Below the pieces are notes generated by a model that ran no database searches, was not told the DNA's origin, and saw only the letters and a list, made by a program, of their open reading frames with translations. Position numbers and translations under genes: made by a program. A stretch of 64,000 bases of DNA from Paenibacillus oralis (lineage in GTDB: Bacteria > Bacillota > Bacilli > Paenibacillales > Paenibacillaceae), in the NCBI RefSeq assembly GCF_003863965.1, contig NZ_RRCN01000001.1, positions 6,197,071-6,261,070 of the forward strand, in the 5' to 3' direction. Below, piece by piece: positions 42,797 to 51,902 of the stretch. Positions within the stretch are counted from its first letter, which is position 1; every line of letters starts with the position of its first letter.

Positions 42797-43957
42797 TTAG
42801 CTGCAAGCCGGCTTCAACTGCGGAGCCTCAAGGTTCAACACGCGGTAATAAATCTCTTCGTAATTGGCCATGGTTTGCTGGCTGCTGAAGTCGTTTCTCG
42901 CCCGGTTCAGGCAGGCTTCCCGCATCTTTGCGCCAAGCTCCGGACTTTTCAGCAATGTCAGGCAGTATTCGGCCATCCGTTTCGTATCGCCGATCGGGGC
43001 GAGAAAACCGGTTTCCCCGTGCTTTACGAGTTCAGGGATGCCCCCGGCGATCGTTCCGACCGTCGGCACGCCGCAGGCCATCGCTTCCAAAGCGACCAGC
43101 CCGAAGCTTTCCTTCTCCGAAGGCAGCAGCAAAATATCGGCCATCGAAATGACGTGCGCGATATCGTCCTGTTTGCCGAGAAAATGCACCCGGTCGCTCA
43201 GTCCCATCTCATTGATTTTCAACTGGATTTTCGGGAGATCCGGTCCTTCGCCGACGAACAGCAGCTTTGACGGCACTTCTTCATTGACGCGATGGAAAAT
43301 GTCCACGACGTCCCCGACCCGTTTGACCGGGCGGAAATTGGAAATATGCATCAGCACTTTTTCGCCGGGCTCGGCGAAATCCGCGCGGCAGCCGGCCGCG
43401 TCCCGGGGATAATACACCCGTTCGTCGACGAAGTTGTAAGTCAAATCAATATCCCGGGTGATGTCCAGCACCTCCCGCGTCTCCCGCGTCAAATCGAGCG
43501 AAACCGATGTTACCGCGTCGCTTTCGTTAATCGCCAGCCGGATCAAGTCCTTCAGCGATTCGTCCTGGGCCAGCACGGTGATGTCCGTCCCGTGCAGCGT
43601 GGTGACGACCTTCAGCGAGTCGCCGACCATCTGTTTGGCCAAAAAAGCGCAAACGGCATGGGGAACCGCGTAATGGACATGCAGAACATCCAGCTTCTGT
43701 GTTTTGGCGACTTGCGCCATTTTCGTCGCGAGCGACAAATCGTAAGGAGGATAGCGGAACACATAATAATCGCTAACTTCCACCTCATGATAAAAAATGT
43801 TTTTATGGTAACCTCCCAGACGGAAAGGAACGCTATGCGAAATAAAATGCACCTCATGCCCTTTTTCCGCCAGCAGCTTCCCCAGCTCGGTGGCTACAAC
43901 CCCCGAACCGCCCAAGGAAGGGTAACAGGTGATGCCTATTTTCAAAAATGGATCCAT
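42797..43957 (-). CDS. bshA: N-acetyl-alpha-D-glucosaminyl L-malate synthase BshA
   Basis: A 386-residue GT4 glycosyltransferase for the first step of bacillithiol synthesis, joining UDP-GlcNAc and malate. CYPSLGGSGVVATELG, HVHYAVPHA, TTLHGTDITVLAQD, NFVDERVYYP and the C-terminal LLPSEKESFGLVALEAMACGVP are typical. It is 41 bp downstream of nothing else on its strand but lies two genes from bshB1 in the dapB-mgsA-bshB1-bshA-cca order. Confidence 0.95.
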   Translation of the reverse strand: MDPFLKIGITCYPSLGGSGVVATELGKLLAEKGHEVHFISHSVPFRLGGYHKNIFYHEVEVSDYYVFRYPPYDLSLATKMAQVAKTQKLDVLHVHYAVPHAVCAFLAKQMVGDSLKVVTTLHGTDITVLAQDESLKDLIRLAINESDAVTSVSLDLTRETREVLDITRDIDLTYNFVDERVYYPRDAAGCRADFAEPGEKVLMHISNFRPVKRVGDVVDIFHRVNEEVPSKLLFVGEGPDLPKIQLKINEMGLSDRVHFLGKQDDIAHVISMADILLLPSEKESFGLVALEAMACGVPTVGTIAGGIPELVKHGETGFLAPIGDTKRMAEYCLTLLKSPELGAKMREACLNRARNDFSSQQTMANYEEIYYRVLNLEAPQLKPACS

Positions 43958-43998
43958 ATGGCGGGGGCCTCCTTCATGTTCAAGTTCCCTGATTATGA

Positions 43999-44712
43999 TT
44001 ATGTGCGTCGGGACCCGAATAGATTAACTTGATAAGCCGATTTTACCGCAAAACCTTCGGCGTACGGAATGAGCTTCCGCTGCCCAAGCAGTGCGTCACG
44101 GGCCTTTACGCGTTCGACATACCCCTGGTTCAATGGCGTCCCGGCGACATCCTCGCCGGGGGCGCCTTGCCCGAATTGGGAACGATAGCAGCCGAGCGCC
44201 CGCTCTTTCGCCTCATAAAAACCGGTGACGTCCACCACCAGGTCGGGCGTCTTCCAATCATTGATGAAATAATAGTACAGCTCCGGCTCCGGGACCGACG
44301 GCTTGTCCGGCATATAACGGCGCAGCTTGGCGTTAAAAACCGCTTCTTCCACCAGCTTGCTGCAGGCGATATGATCCGGGTGCCGGTCTTCCCAATAAGG
44401 GGCGAACACGATGCGCGGCGCATGCTCGCGAATCGTCTCGGCTATGGCGGCGATCTGTTCCGGCGTACCGAACAGCCCGCGGTCCGGCAATCCCAAATTC
44501 AGGCGCGCGGCCAGACCGAGCTCCTTCGCCGCTGCATCCGCTTCCCGCTTGCGCAGCTCGGGATTGCCGTTGGAGGACAGCTCGGCTTCCGTCAAATCGC
44601 AAATGCCGACCCGGTATCCGGCGGCGGCGTGTTTGGCGATCGTGCCGGCCATTCCGATCTCGGCATCGTCCGCATGAGCGCCGAAAATCAAAATATCCAG
44701 CGGCGCGCTCAT
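43999..44712 (-). CDS. bshB1: Bacillithiol biosynthesis deacetylase BshB1
   Basis: A 237-residue LmbE/PIG-L zinc deacetylase that removes acetate from GlcNAc-malate. The zinc motif is FGAHADDAEIG near the N-terminus, with APYWEDRHPDHIACSKL as the second ligand block. Its ATG overlaps the mgsA stop as ATGA, and bshA follows 41 bp downstream. Confidence 0.94.
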   Translation of the reverse strand: MSAPLDILIFGAHADDAEIGMAGTIAKHAAAGYRVGICDLTEAELSSNGNPELRKREADAAAKELGLAARLNLGLPDRGLFGTPEQIAAIAETIREHAPRIVFAPYWEDRHPDHIACSKLVEEAVFNAKLRRYMPDKPSVPEPELYYYFINDWKTPDLVVDVTGFYEAKERALGCYRSQFGQGAPGEDVAGTPLNQGYVERVKARDALLGQRKLIPYAEGFAVKSAYQVNLFGSRRT

Positions 44713-45131
44713 TGGCCTAGTCCCGGTTTATACTGCTCCACCAGCTCGCGCCAAGCGAAATCGCCGCGGTCCAGCGCCCGCACCAAAATTTCCGCGGTCG
44801 CCATGTTCGTGGCGACCGGAATGCCGTGCACATCGCACAGACGCAGCAGCGCCGTGATGTCCGGCTCGTGCGGCTGAGCCATCAGCGGATCGCGCAGGAA
44901 GATGACAAGATCCATATCATTCTGGGCGATCAGCGAACCGATTTGCTGGTCGCCGCCCAGCGGACCGGACAGAAAACGATGGATTTTCAAGCTCGTATTC
45001 TCCATAATTTGTTTGCCTGTCGTTCCGGTGGAATACAGCTTTTTATCCTTAAACACATGTTCATAAGCGATGGCGAAATTGACGATATCTTCTTTTTTAC
45101 GATCATGAGCAATAAATGCAATGTTTATCAT
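44709..45131 (-). CDS. mgsA: Methylglyoxal synthase
   Basis: A 140-residue enzyme that converts dihydroxyacetone phosphate to methylglyoxal. AFIAHDRKKEDIVNFA, TGTTGKQI, SGPLGGDQQIG with the catalytic aspartate, and VHGIPVATN are family blocks. It lies between dapB and bshB1; bacillithiol helps detoxify methylglyoxal, so the arrangement with bsh genes makes functional sense. Confidence 0.96.
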   Translation of the reverse strand: MINIAFIAHDRKKEDIVNFAIAYEHVFKDKKLYSTGTTGKQIMENTSLKIHRFLSGPLGGDQQIGSLIAQNDMDLVIFLRDPLMAQPHEPDITALLRLCDVHGIPVATNMATAEILVRALDRGDFAWRELVEQYKPGLGQ

Positions 45132-45151
45132 GCGGTCATAATCTCCCCTTA

Positions 45152-45955
45152 TTATTCAACAAAATGGTCGAAGCCGTAAACCATGCCTTCATACTCCAGC
45201 ACTTTTTTGATCGCCAGGTTAACTCCCGGCATATATCCTGCCCGTTCATAGGAGTCGTGGCGGATTTTCAGCGTTTGGCCAAAACCGCCGAACACGACCT
45301 CCTGCTGGGCGAACACGCCCGGCAGCCGGACGCTGTGAATCCGGAAGCCGTTGTAATAGCCGCCGCGCGCGCCCTCGATTGTTTCTTCCTCCTGCGGATT
45401 ACCCTGCCGCAGCTCCTGCCGGTTTTTCGCGATCAGTTCGGCCGTTTTCACCGCGGTCCCCGAAGGGGCGTCCAGCTTCTGATCCCCATGGTATTCGATA
45501 ATCTCCAAATGCGGGAAATACTTCGCCGCCTGCGCCGCGAATTTCATCATCAAGATCGCCCCGATCGAAAAATTCGGAGCGATCAGCCCGCCGATCCCTT
45601 GGGCTTGGCAAAGCTTGTCCAACTCTTCGATTTGCTCCGGGGTGAATCCGGTCGTGCCGACAACCGGAGAAACGCCGAGCCGGATTGCCAGTTCGGTGTT
45701 GGCGTAAGCGGACGCCGGCGTCGTAAAATCGACCAGCACCCGCGGGCGATGCTCCGACAAAGCCTGTTCCAGGTTGTCTGAAAGCGTCACTCCGCATTCC
45801 GGCAGGCCAACCATAACCCCGGCGTCCAGCCCTGCATTTGATACACTAACGGCCGCCACCAGCTGGAGATCGGGGTCCTGGAGCACCATTTTGACGACTT
45901 CCTTCCCCATTCTGCCAGCAGCGCCGGCCACGGCTACTTTAATCGGATCCGACAT
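45152..45955 (-). CDS. dapB: 4-hydroxy-tetrahydrodipicolinate reductase DapB
   Basis: A 267-residue NAD(P)H reductase of the lysine/diaminopimelate pathway, same length as in B. subtilis. VAVAGAAGRMGKEVV is the nucleotide-binding motif; EYHGDQKLDAPSGTA holds the catalytic His and Lys, with Gly where a second His is common. ATG 45955 has GAGGAG six bases upstream; an ATG at 45961 overlaps that site. Confidence 0.95.
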   Translation of the reverse strand: MSDPIKVAVAGAAGRMGKEVVKMVLQDPDLQLVAAVSVSNAGLDAGVMVGLPECGVTLSDNLEQALSEHRPRVLVDFTTPASAYANTELAIRLGVSPVVGTTGFTPEQIEELDKLCQAQGIGGLIAPNFSIGAILMMKFAAQAAKYFPHLEIIEYHGDQKLDAPSGTAVKTAELIAKNRQELRQGNPQEEETIEGARGGYYNGFRIHSVRLPGVFAQQEVVFGGFGQTLKIRHDSYERAGYMPGVNLAIKKVLEYEGMVYGFDHFVE

Positions 45956-45977
45956 GTACATCTCCTCGCATTCTTAA

Positions 45978-46497
45978 CTATGATGATTGTTTGATTTTGG
46001 ACTTGAAACGCTGCTCCAACTCTTGCAGCTCTTCGGCTATACTGGCGTTCACGGGCAGCGCGGACGCTTCCCTCACGGCGTGGAGAGCTTGCTCATACCG
46101 TCCCAGTTCCCCGTATGCGATCGCCGGCATCCACGGACAGCGGATCGAGCTCGACCGCTCGCTTGAGCATCCGCGAAGCCGGTTCGGCCGCGTTCTTGCC
46201 GCCCTCTTTATGACCTTCCAGCTGTTTCTTGGCCATATACGTTAATTCCATCGACTGCAGCCGGTCATAATGCAGCCTGTATTCTTCCTGGTCCGGAGCA
46301 AGCGCCGCGGCTAACCTGGCATGGATCAACGCTTTGTCTAAACGGTTGCTTCGGGCGCACGTAATCGAGTATCGGTAATGGATATCCGCATGATCCGGCT
46401 CGGCGGCCAGCGCCTGCTCAAACCAATGCTGCGCCTGCTCAAAGTCGTTTTCATAGATGCTCCGGTAAGCTTTATACAAAAATTCCTCCGCCTTCAT
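45978..46497 (-). pseudogene. TPR protein with an apparent +1 frameshift
   Basis: The first frame (46497 to stop at 46093) encodes 134 residues with TPR repeats (AYRSIYENDFEQAQHWFEQAL, YSITCARSNRLDKALIHARLA). After VELDPLSVDAG it runs into nonsense, while the next frame continues the same repeat as AIAYGELGRYEQALHAVREA and ends at TAG 45978. One extra base near 46119-46127 explains the switch. It may be a real mutation, a sequencing error or, less likely, programmed shifting. The intact product would have about 172 residues. Function is unknown. Confidence 0.75.
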
Positions 46498-46551
46498 CTG
46501 CCGCCCCCCTTATTTATAGGGATGATCATTAACAGCATATGAAGGATATGG

Positions 46552-46893
46552 CTATTCGGTGTTCTTTTTCGTCCACCTGTCGGCATCGCGGGTTGCGAAT
46601 TTATGCATCACCCTGTCATGCGCCTCCGTAAGGTCGATACCCAGGGAATTGGCGAAACAGATCGTAATAAATAAAATATCGCCGAGCTCCAGCTCGATGG
46701 AATTTTCGGCTTCTTCCGGCTTTTTCGGCTTCTCGCCATACGTATGGTTTACCTCACGGGCCAGTTCGCCGACCTCTTCGCTCATGCGGGCCAGCATGGA
46801 CAACGGGCTGAAATAGCCTTCCTTAAACTGCGATATGTAACGGTCCACTTCGCGCTGCATCTCCGCCAGAGTTTTTTCTTTCAACGTCTTCAA
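46552..46893 (-). CDS. MazG-like nucleotide pyrophosphohydrolase (YpjD-like)
   Basis: A 113-residue all-alpha NTP pyrophosphatase. The metal motif EEVGEL...ELGDIL (ExxE with distal ExxD) is clear. Size and position next to dapB match B. subtilis YpjD. Probably removes non-canonical nucleotides; the substrate is unknown. It starts just upstream of the frameshifted TPR gene. Confidence 0.9.
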   Translation of the reverse strand: MKTLKEKTLAEMQREVDRYISQFKEGYFSPLSMLARMSEEVGELAREVNHTYGEKPKKPEEAENSIELELGDILFITICFANSLGIDLTEAHDRVMHKFATRDADRWTKKNTE

Positions 46894-47045
46894 GCGCCTA
46901 TCCCTCCGACAATATTCCCGTTTTTCCCTATGTTATCGTAAAGGCGGGGCGAAAACAAATCCTTTTTTAATCGGGGCGGAAAAAGGTATACTAATATAGG
47001 TTAAAAAATGCAAAGAGTTCTACTTTGGAACAGGTGAGGGATTGG

Positions 47046-47915
47046 ATGTCTTCTAACAAGCTGGCCGGTGTTTTCAAAACGCTTTTGCCGATTTTGCTCG
47101 GAACCGCGGTATACGCGTTTGGACTTCTTTATTTTATACTGCCGAATCAATTGATGGAAGGCGGCGTCACAGGGGTTACGCTGCTGCTCAATTATGCGTT
47201 TGGCATTTCTCCGTCGCTTTCCAACCTGCTGCTTAACATTCCGCTTTTTCTCCTTGGTTGGAAGGTTTTAGGGGGGCGCTCGATCGTCTGGACGGGAATC
47301 GGGATCGGTTCGCTTTCTTTTTTCTTGTGGCTGTTCGAACGGCTGATCGATTACGGCTGGATCCTGCCGTTTGAAACGCAGACCGACTATATTCTCGTTT
47401 CCTTGTATGCGGGGGTGACGCTGGGGGCCGGCCTCGGGATCGTCTTTCGTTTCGGCGGAACGACCGGGGGATCGGACATCGTCGCCCGGATTCTGGGACG
47501 CAAATACGGCTTCAGTATGGGCCAGGTCATCCTGACGCTGGACGTCGTCATCATCGGGATGTCGTTGTTTTATATTAGGAAGGAAAACATTTTGTATACA
47601 CTGGTCGCCGTGTTTATCGCCTCCAAAGTGATCGATTTCATTCAGGAAGGCGCATATTCCGCCAAGGCGTTTACGATCATCAGTGATCACGCGCCGGAAA
47701 TCGCCGACATCATCACGAAGGAAATGGAACGCGGCGTCACGTTGATTCCGGCAATCGGCGCCTATTCCAAGCAGGCCAAGCATATGGCCTACTGCGTCGT
47801 CTCGCGGCAGGAAATCCGGCGGCTTCAGCGCATTGCCAAATCGGTCGATCCGCGGGCGTTCATCATTATCAGCGATGTGCATGATGTGCACGGTGAAGGG
47901 TTTAAGGAAGACTGA
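47046..47915 (+). CDS. YitT-family membrane protein (DUF161/DUF2179)
   Basis: A 289-residue protein with five or six N-terminal transmembrane helices (about 10-190; FILPNQLMEGGVTGVTLL and GGTTGGSDIVARILG are family blocks) and a C-terminal cytosolic DUF2179 domain (KAFTIISDHAPEIADIITKEM, DPRAFIIISDVHDVHGEGF). ATG 47046 follows AGGTGAGGG; an upstream TTG at 47025 is less likely. It corresponds by position to B. subtilis ypjC and is divergent from ypjD here. Function is not established. Confidence 0.9.
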   Translation: MSSNKLAGVFKTLLPILLGTAVYAFGLLYFILPNQLMEGGVTGVTLLLNYAFGISPSLSNLLLNIPLFLLGWKVLGGRSIVWTGIGIGSLSFFLWLFERLIDYGWILPFETQTDYILVSLYAGVTLGAGLGIVFRFGGTTGGSDIVARILGRKYGFSMGQVILTLDVVIIGMSLFYIRKENILYTLVAVFIASKVIDFIQEGAYSAKAFTIISDHAPEIADIITKEMERGVTLIPAIGAYSKQAKHMAYCVVSRQEIRRLQRIAKSVDPRAFIIISDVHDVHGEGFKED

Positions 47916-47956
47916 GGCGAGAAAAAATCGCGGCTACCGCGCCGCCAATGAGCCAA

Positions 47957-48006
47957 AAATAGCCAGTGGTAAAGGATTGGAAATGATCCCTAACCACTGG
48001 CTATTT
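47957..48006. terminator. Bidirectional terminator between the YitT and ypjB genes
   Basis: AAATAGCCAGTGGT pairs with ACCACTGGCTATTT around a 22-base loop, with A- and T-rich flanks, between two convergent genes. Confidence 0.82.
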
Positions 48007-48014
48007 CGCTGCTG

Positions 48015-48929
48015 TTATAAGCGGTACCGGTACGAATCCTCATCCGTTCCGCCCACCCCCGTAATCGCCTGGGCGGCCCGGTATTTACGCAAGCCCGTGT
48101 ATCCTAAAGCGAGCACGATCCATAATCCGATCAGGCCGCTCCAATACCACGGGTTTTCATAGCCGGCGATCGGCAGGAAGACGGGTTCCTCGCCTTTGCG
48201 TCCGAACAGAGCCTTCAGCGCGCTTTCCCCCTGGCGAATCGCCTGTTTAAGAGCCGCTTCGTCCACCGGCTTGTCACTGCTTAACCTTTCGGCGTAAGAC
48301 ATCCACGAATCAAACCGGTTGACTGCGGATGGATCGCGGCGAATGGCAGCGGCCGGACGGATGGTTTCGTAATGCTGCTGTAAATTTTGAAAAGCCGCGC
48401 GCAGTTTCTCCGATTGTCCCCCCACGCGAGCATTGCTCATCTGCTGCATGTCATCGGCCATCACTTTATAATATTGCAGCCACAGCCCTTTGTCCTTATG
48501 AAGCAGGCTGTTTACGGCCAGCCGCAGTACGGCGGAAGAACGCGTCCATTCTTCGGGGACGATCTCGGCCCTTGCCAGCGTCTCCCTTACGTTCATAATG
48601 CTTTCCGCAAGCGCATGAATGCCTTCCACCGACGTCAAGCCTTTGAAGGAAACGCCTTCAAGGGCGGCGATCAACCTTTCCATCTCGGCATGGGCTTCCT
48701 GGGCGTGTCCTTGCTGCATATGGCCGTACAGCGCTTCCGCCGCCGCTTCCAGCTGCTTCAGTTTATCACCGCGTTCCTCGTCGGACACTTGTGAAACCGG
48801 AGCCGGGCCGCTTGCCCCCTTCTCTCCCGGCGAGGCCGCAGCCATCGCGCCATCCGCCAGCAGCAGCAGCGGCAACAGCGGCAACAGCACAAGCAGCCAC
48901 CCGAGCTTTCCTTTCGTTTTCACGGACAT
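48015..48929 (-). CDS. ypjB: Sporulation protein YpjB
   Basis: A 304-residue protein with an N-terminal signal or anchor (KLGWLLVLLPLLPLLLLADGAMA), an all-helical external domain (residues about 50-240) and a C-terminal transmembrane helix (WYWSGLIGLWIVLALGYTGL) before a short tail. Topology, and position next to ypjA and the YitT gene, match YpjB of Bacillus, a sporulation-linked protein without known activity. Confidence 0.82.
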   Translation of the reverse strand: MSVKTKGKLGWLLVLLPLLPLLLLADGAMAAASPGEKGASGPAPVSQVSDEERGDKLKQLEAAAEALYGHMQQGHAQEAHAEMERLIAALEGVSFKGLTSVEGIHALAESIMNVRETLARAEIVPEEWTRSSAVLRLAVNSLLHKDKGLWLQYYKVMADDMQQMSNARVGGQSEKLRAAFQNLQQHYETIRPAAAIRRDPSAVNRFDSWMSYAERLSSDKPVDEAALKQAIRQGESALKALFGRKGEEPVFLPIAGYENPWYWSGLIGLWIVLALGYTGLRKYRAAQAITGVGGTDEDSYRYRL

Positions 48930-48989
48930 CCCTCCCTACCATCATCGTATGGCAGGCTGTCCATGGGTAGAACTTTGAACGTTTAAGTA

Positions 48990-49130
48990 CATGTTCAAAA
49001 AGTCAAGTTTTCAGCACCGAAGCGTATGCTTCCGAAGTGCGTTTTTTCAAAACGCTAAGCATATGCTCTTGTGAGAGTACGTGAGCAACTGAAATGTTTC
49101 CGCAGGAAACATGCTTCGGAAGCATCCGCC
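48990..49130. repeat. Hairpin-rich intergenic element
   Basis: Several inverted repeats are packed here: ATGCTTCCGAAG (49026-49037) with CTTCGGAAGCAT (49114-49125), GCGTTTT/AAAACGC near 49039-49054, and GTTTCC-GCA-GGAAAC (49096-49110). The outer 12-bp arms are perfect. It lies in the 268-bp gap between ypjB and ypjA and encodes nothing recognisable. Confidence 0.6.
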
Positions 49131-49197
49131 CCACCCGGCTGAATTCAAGATTCGATGTCGAGTTCGCTTCGTGATATGCCTCGTGATTAAAAGTTGA

Positions 49198-49824
49198 CTA
49201 AGCTCTTTTTGCGCCTTTCAGCGCCAGCCACCCTGCAACGACGCTCGCGGCGGTCAGAGCAACGGTAAACACCGTAACCGCGGGAACATCGTCCCATAAC
49301 GTTTCCGGCAGCCACGGATATACTTCATATGTATAATCGACTGTATCGTTCAGCAGCGTCCAGGCCCCGGCGCCAAGCAGCATGATCGGCCCAAACCGGT
49401 ATAGGCGCACGTACAGCAGCGCTTCCACGGCCATCGCCAAATGCGATGCGACCAGCATCCAGTCCTGCCAGGCCAACGGTCCGCCCTGATAAGCGCCGGC
49501 AAAGATCATCGACACCGCCCATACACCATATTTCACGCTCGTCACGACAGCTAGTCCTTCAAGCAGCGAACGGATCGCCGTGAACCTTCCCAGCGCCTGC
49601 GGGAACAGAAGAAACAGCAGTGTTAACGTGAAAAAGAGGCTTGCCATAGGGCTGTCGGGCACAAATATAATCTGCCAGTGCGGATGGTTCTCCCACGTAA
49701 ACCGCAGCTGCGAATCATACCAAATATACCCGTAAATCGTCCCCAGCAAGTTGCATACGAATAAGGCCCACAAAATCGGACGGGACGATAAAAAGGCCCG
49801 GCTCCAGAAATACGATAATTTCAA
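49198..49824 (-). CDS. ypjA: DUF1405 membrane protein YpjA
   Basis: A 208-residue protein with six or seven hydrophobic helices. The N-terminal LWALFVCNLLGTIYGYIWY and central VKYGVWAVSMI and NDTVDYTYEVYPWLP resemble DUF1405/YpjA. TTG 49824 has AAGGAG seven bases upstream; the TTG at 49842 precedes that site and is unlikely. It is next to qcrC as in B. subtilis. Function is unknown. Confidence 0.85.
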   Translation of the reverse strand: MKLSYFWSRAFLSSRPILWALFVCNLLGTIYGYIWYDSQLRFTWENHPHWQIIFVPDSPMASLFFTLTLLFLLFPQALGRFTAIRSLLEGLAVVTSVKYGVWAVSMIFAGAYQGGPLAWQDWMLVASHLAMAVEALLYVRLYRFGPIMLLGAGAWTLLNDTVDYTYEVYPWLPETLWDDVPAVTVFTVALTAASVVAGWLALKGAKRA

Positions 49825-49890
49825 CGGACTGCTCCTTCCCAAGAAAAACCTCGCCGATGTCGAGGTCCTTTGTCATGTAAACCAATACAC

Positions 49891-50042
49891 TCAGTGCAAA
49901 AATGGGATCAACTGCAAAAGTACATCTCATTTAGGGCTATCCGATAAAAACGTAACTTTTGACCAGAAATGAACTGCACTTTTACATCTGAACCACCTTT
50001 TTCGGGGAATTTCGACGAAAACCGCCTGCACTTTTGCATTTC
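49891..50042. repeat. TGCAAAAGTGCA repeat family B, copy 2
   Basis: The same forward-forward-reverse-reverse order as at 12156-12337: AGTGCAAAAATGGGA (49893), ACTGCAAAAGTACATCTCATTT (49911), then reversed GAACTGCACTTTTACATC (49971) and CCTGCACTTTTGCATTTC (50025). The remaining 50043-50250 has open frames on both strands but none has a ribosome site or family resemblance. Confidence 0.7.
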
Positions 50043-50252
50043 GTGGTATTTTCTCCACTCTACCTTATAATGCAATGTGACTGGTGTGGCCTATCGTTCT
50101 TTCCACGCAAAGGTTTCAGCACGTTCAAGTTCCCGAATAGCGGCTTCAAACCCCGTATTCCATCGCTGTCAAACCCATACTCGATCCGCTTTTTAGCTGG
50201 TTTTCGTTTAGGCCGCACCGAAAGTTGAGTTGTAAATTCTATAATCTTCAAA

Positions 50253-50282
50253 AAAACCTGATCGAATCAACGATCAGGTTTT
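50253..50282 (-). terminator. Intrinsic terminator of the qcrABC operon
   Basis: AAAACCTGATCG and CGATCAGGTTTT form a perfect 12-bp stem with a six-base loop; on the minus strand TTTTTTTGAAG follows. It lies 16 bp past the qcrC stop. Confidence 0.92.
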
Positions 50283-50297
50283 CGTATACTTTCTATT

Positions 50298-51173
50298 TTA
50301 CTGTTCCGTTTTTTGTTTCGCAAGCCATTCGGCCAGATGGTCGAGTTCCTCGTCCGTTACGCCGGCGCTGATCGCCGTATCGTACACAGCCGGCATTTTG
50401 CCGTTGTAGCCTTCTTTGATGATCGACATGATTTCTTCCTTGCCGTGTTTGTCGCCTACACCGCGCAAGGAAGGACCGGCAGCCCCTTTCAGGTCAGCCG
50501 CGTGGCAGGAAACGCAAGTCGCTTTCTTGTAGGTTTCCATCGCCGGATCATCCTTGTCCACGATCGCAACTTCCTGCTGTTTGGGCGCATTGGAAGTCGG
50601 CAAGCCTTGTTCCCGCTTCTCCCGCGCCTCTTCTTCCCGCTGAATATGCTCCGGAACTTGCCCCGTAGCTTTCAGTTCCTCCTGGTAATGCGTCCAGGCA
50701 AAGTTCGTCAAATAGACGATCGACGCCAGCGAAAGGAACATCAGCGAGGAAGCGATCGGACGCTTGTAGAAGCGGCGCTCCTTGCCGCGGTCCAAAAACG
50801 GCGCCAGCAGCAGACTGCCGAAAGCAACCCCCGGAATCCCGAGCGTACCGAGCACGACATAATCGCCCGATGCGTACGGATATTTTAGAAATTGATACAG
50901 GAACAAGAAATACCAGTCCGGCATCGGAATGACCGATGCGGTCGGATTGGCCGGATAACCCAGCGGAGCCGGTTCGGCAATCGTCAGCACCAAAAAGCCG
51001 ACCAGCACCACGACGCCTACCATCCATTCCTTCAGCAAGAAGTTAGGGATAAACGCTTCGGATTTACCCGGGTATGCCGTGTAATCCGGAGGCGTGATAA
51101 ATCCGCTGCCTTTACGTACACGCGAATCCCCGACGTATACGATCTTTTCCTTCGAATTATCCTTGTGGGCCAT
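50298..51173 (-). CDS. qcrC: Menaquinol:cytochrome c reductase cytochrome b/c subunit QcrC
   Basis: A 291-residue fusion of the subunit IV part of cytochrome b (residues about 45-165; PNPTASVIPMPDWYFLFLYQFLKYP-like quinol-site region with three helices) to a C-terminal cytochrome c domain with the haem motif CVSCH (in KATCVSCHAADLKG) and a distal Met (GKMPAV). This fusion is characteristic of Bacillales bc complexes. Third gene of qcrA-qcrB-qcrC. Confidence 0.95.
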   Translation of the reverse strand: MAHKDNSKEKIVYVGDSRVRKGSGFITPPDYTAYPGKSEAFIPNFLLKEWMVGVVVLVGFLVLTIAEPAPLGYPANPTASVIPMPDWYFLFLYQFLKYPYASGDYVVLGTLGIPGVAFGSLLLAPFLDRGKERRFYKRPIASSLMFLSLASIVYLTNFAWTHYQEELKATGQVPEHIQREEEAREKREQGLPTSNAPKQQEVAIVDKDDPAMETYKKATCVSCHAADLKGAAGPSLRGVGDKHGKEEIMSIIKEGYNGKMPAVYDTAISAGVTDEELDHLAEWLAKQKTEQ

Positions 51174-51214
51174 AACCTCTATGCCCTCCCTTCTCCATAT
51201 TTATTAGAGGTAGC

Positions 51215-51886
51215 TTAAAGCGGGCCGGAAATCCCTTGACGGCGGATCATGATGAAATGTCCTACCAGAAGGATCAACAGCACGGCCGGAAGGAAGAACA
51301 CGTGAATCGCGAAGAAACGGGTCAGCGTTTCCGCGCCGACAATCGTACCGCCCTGCAGCAGTTCTTTGATGACCGGACCGAGTACCGGAACGGAGTTGGC
51401 GATTTCCAAAGTAACTTTTGTCGCAAAGTATGCTTTGTTATCCCATGGCAGCAAATAGCCCGTCAAGCCGAGTCCGATCATGACGAAGAAAATCAGCATG
51501 CCCACAACCCAGTTCATTTCGCGCGGCGCTTTGTAGGAGCCGGTAAAGAACACGCGAAGGGTATGTAAGAACATCATAACGATAACCAAGCTCGCTCCCC
51601 AGTGGTGCATCCCGCGGACGATCTGGCCAAAGGCGACCTGCGTCTGCAAATATTCAACACTGGCGTAAGCGTTGATGATATCGGGAACGTAATACATCGT
51701 GAGAAACATCCCCGACAGAATCTGGATGACCGTGATAAAAAACGTCAAACCGCCGAAGCAATAAACAAAAGCGGAAAAATGATGCGCCGGGTTGACGTGC
51801 TCCGGAACCTCGTGATCGGCGACATCCCGCCATATCGGCGTGATATCCAGACGTTCGTCAATCCAGTTGTATACGTTTTTAAACAT
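51215..51886 (-). CDS. qcrB: Menaquinol:cytochrome c reductase cytochrome b subunit QcrB
   Basis: A 223-residue cytochrome b6-type protein with four transmembrane helices. Haem-ligand histidines lie in GMHHWGASLVIVMMFLHTLRVF and in FFAIHVFFLPAVLLILLVGHF, and the Qo-region TGYLLPWDNKAYFATK is present. It sits 16 bp after qcrA. Confidence 0.97.
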   Translation of the reverse strand: MFKNVYNWIDERLDITPIWRDVADHEVPEHVNPAHHFSAFVYCFGGLTFFITVIQILSGMFLTMYYVPDIINAYASVEYLQTQVAFGQIVRGMHHWGASLVIVMMFLHTLRVFFTGSYKAPREMNWVVGMLIFFVMIGLGLTGYLLPWDNKAYFATKVTLEIANSVPVLGPVIKELLQGGTIVGAETLTRFFAIHVFFLPAVLLILLVGHFIMIRRQGISGPL

Positions 51887-51902
51887 CGGTATCTACGCCT
51901 CC

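Noticed and set aside
50060..50251. Minus-strand frame of 63 codons after the family B repeat
   Set aside because: No ribosome site, no domain, and a comparable frame exists on the other strand; kept as non-coding.
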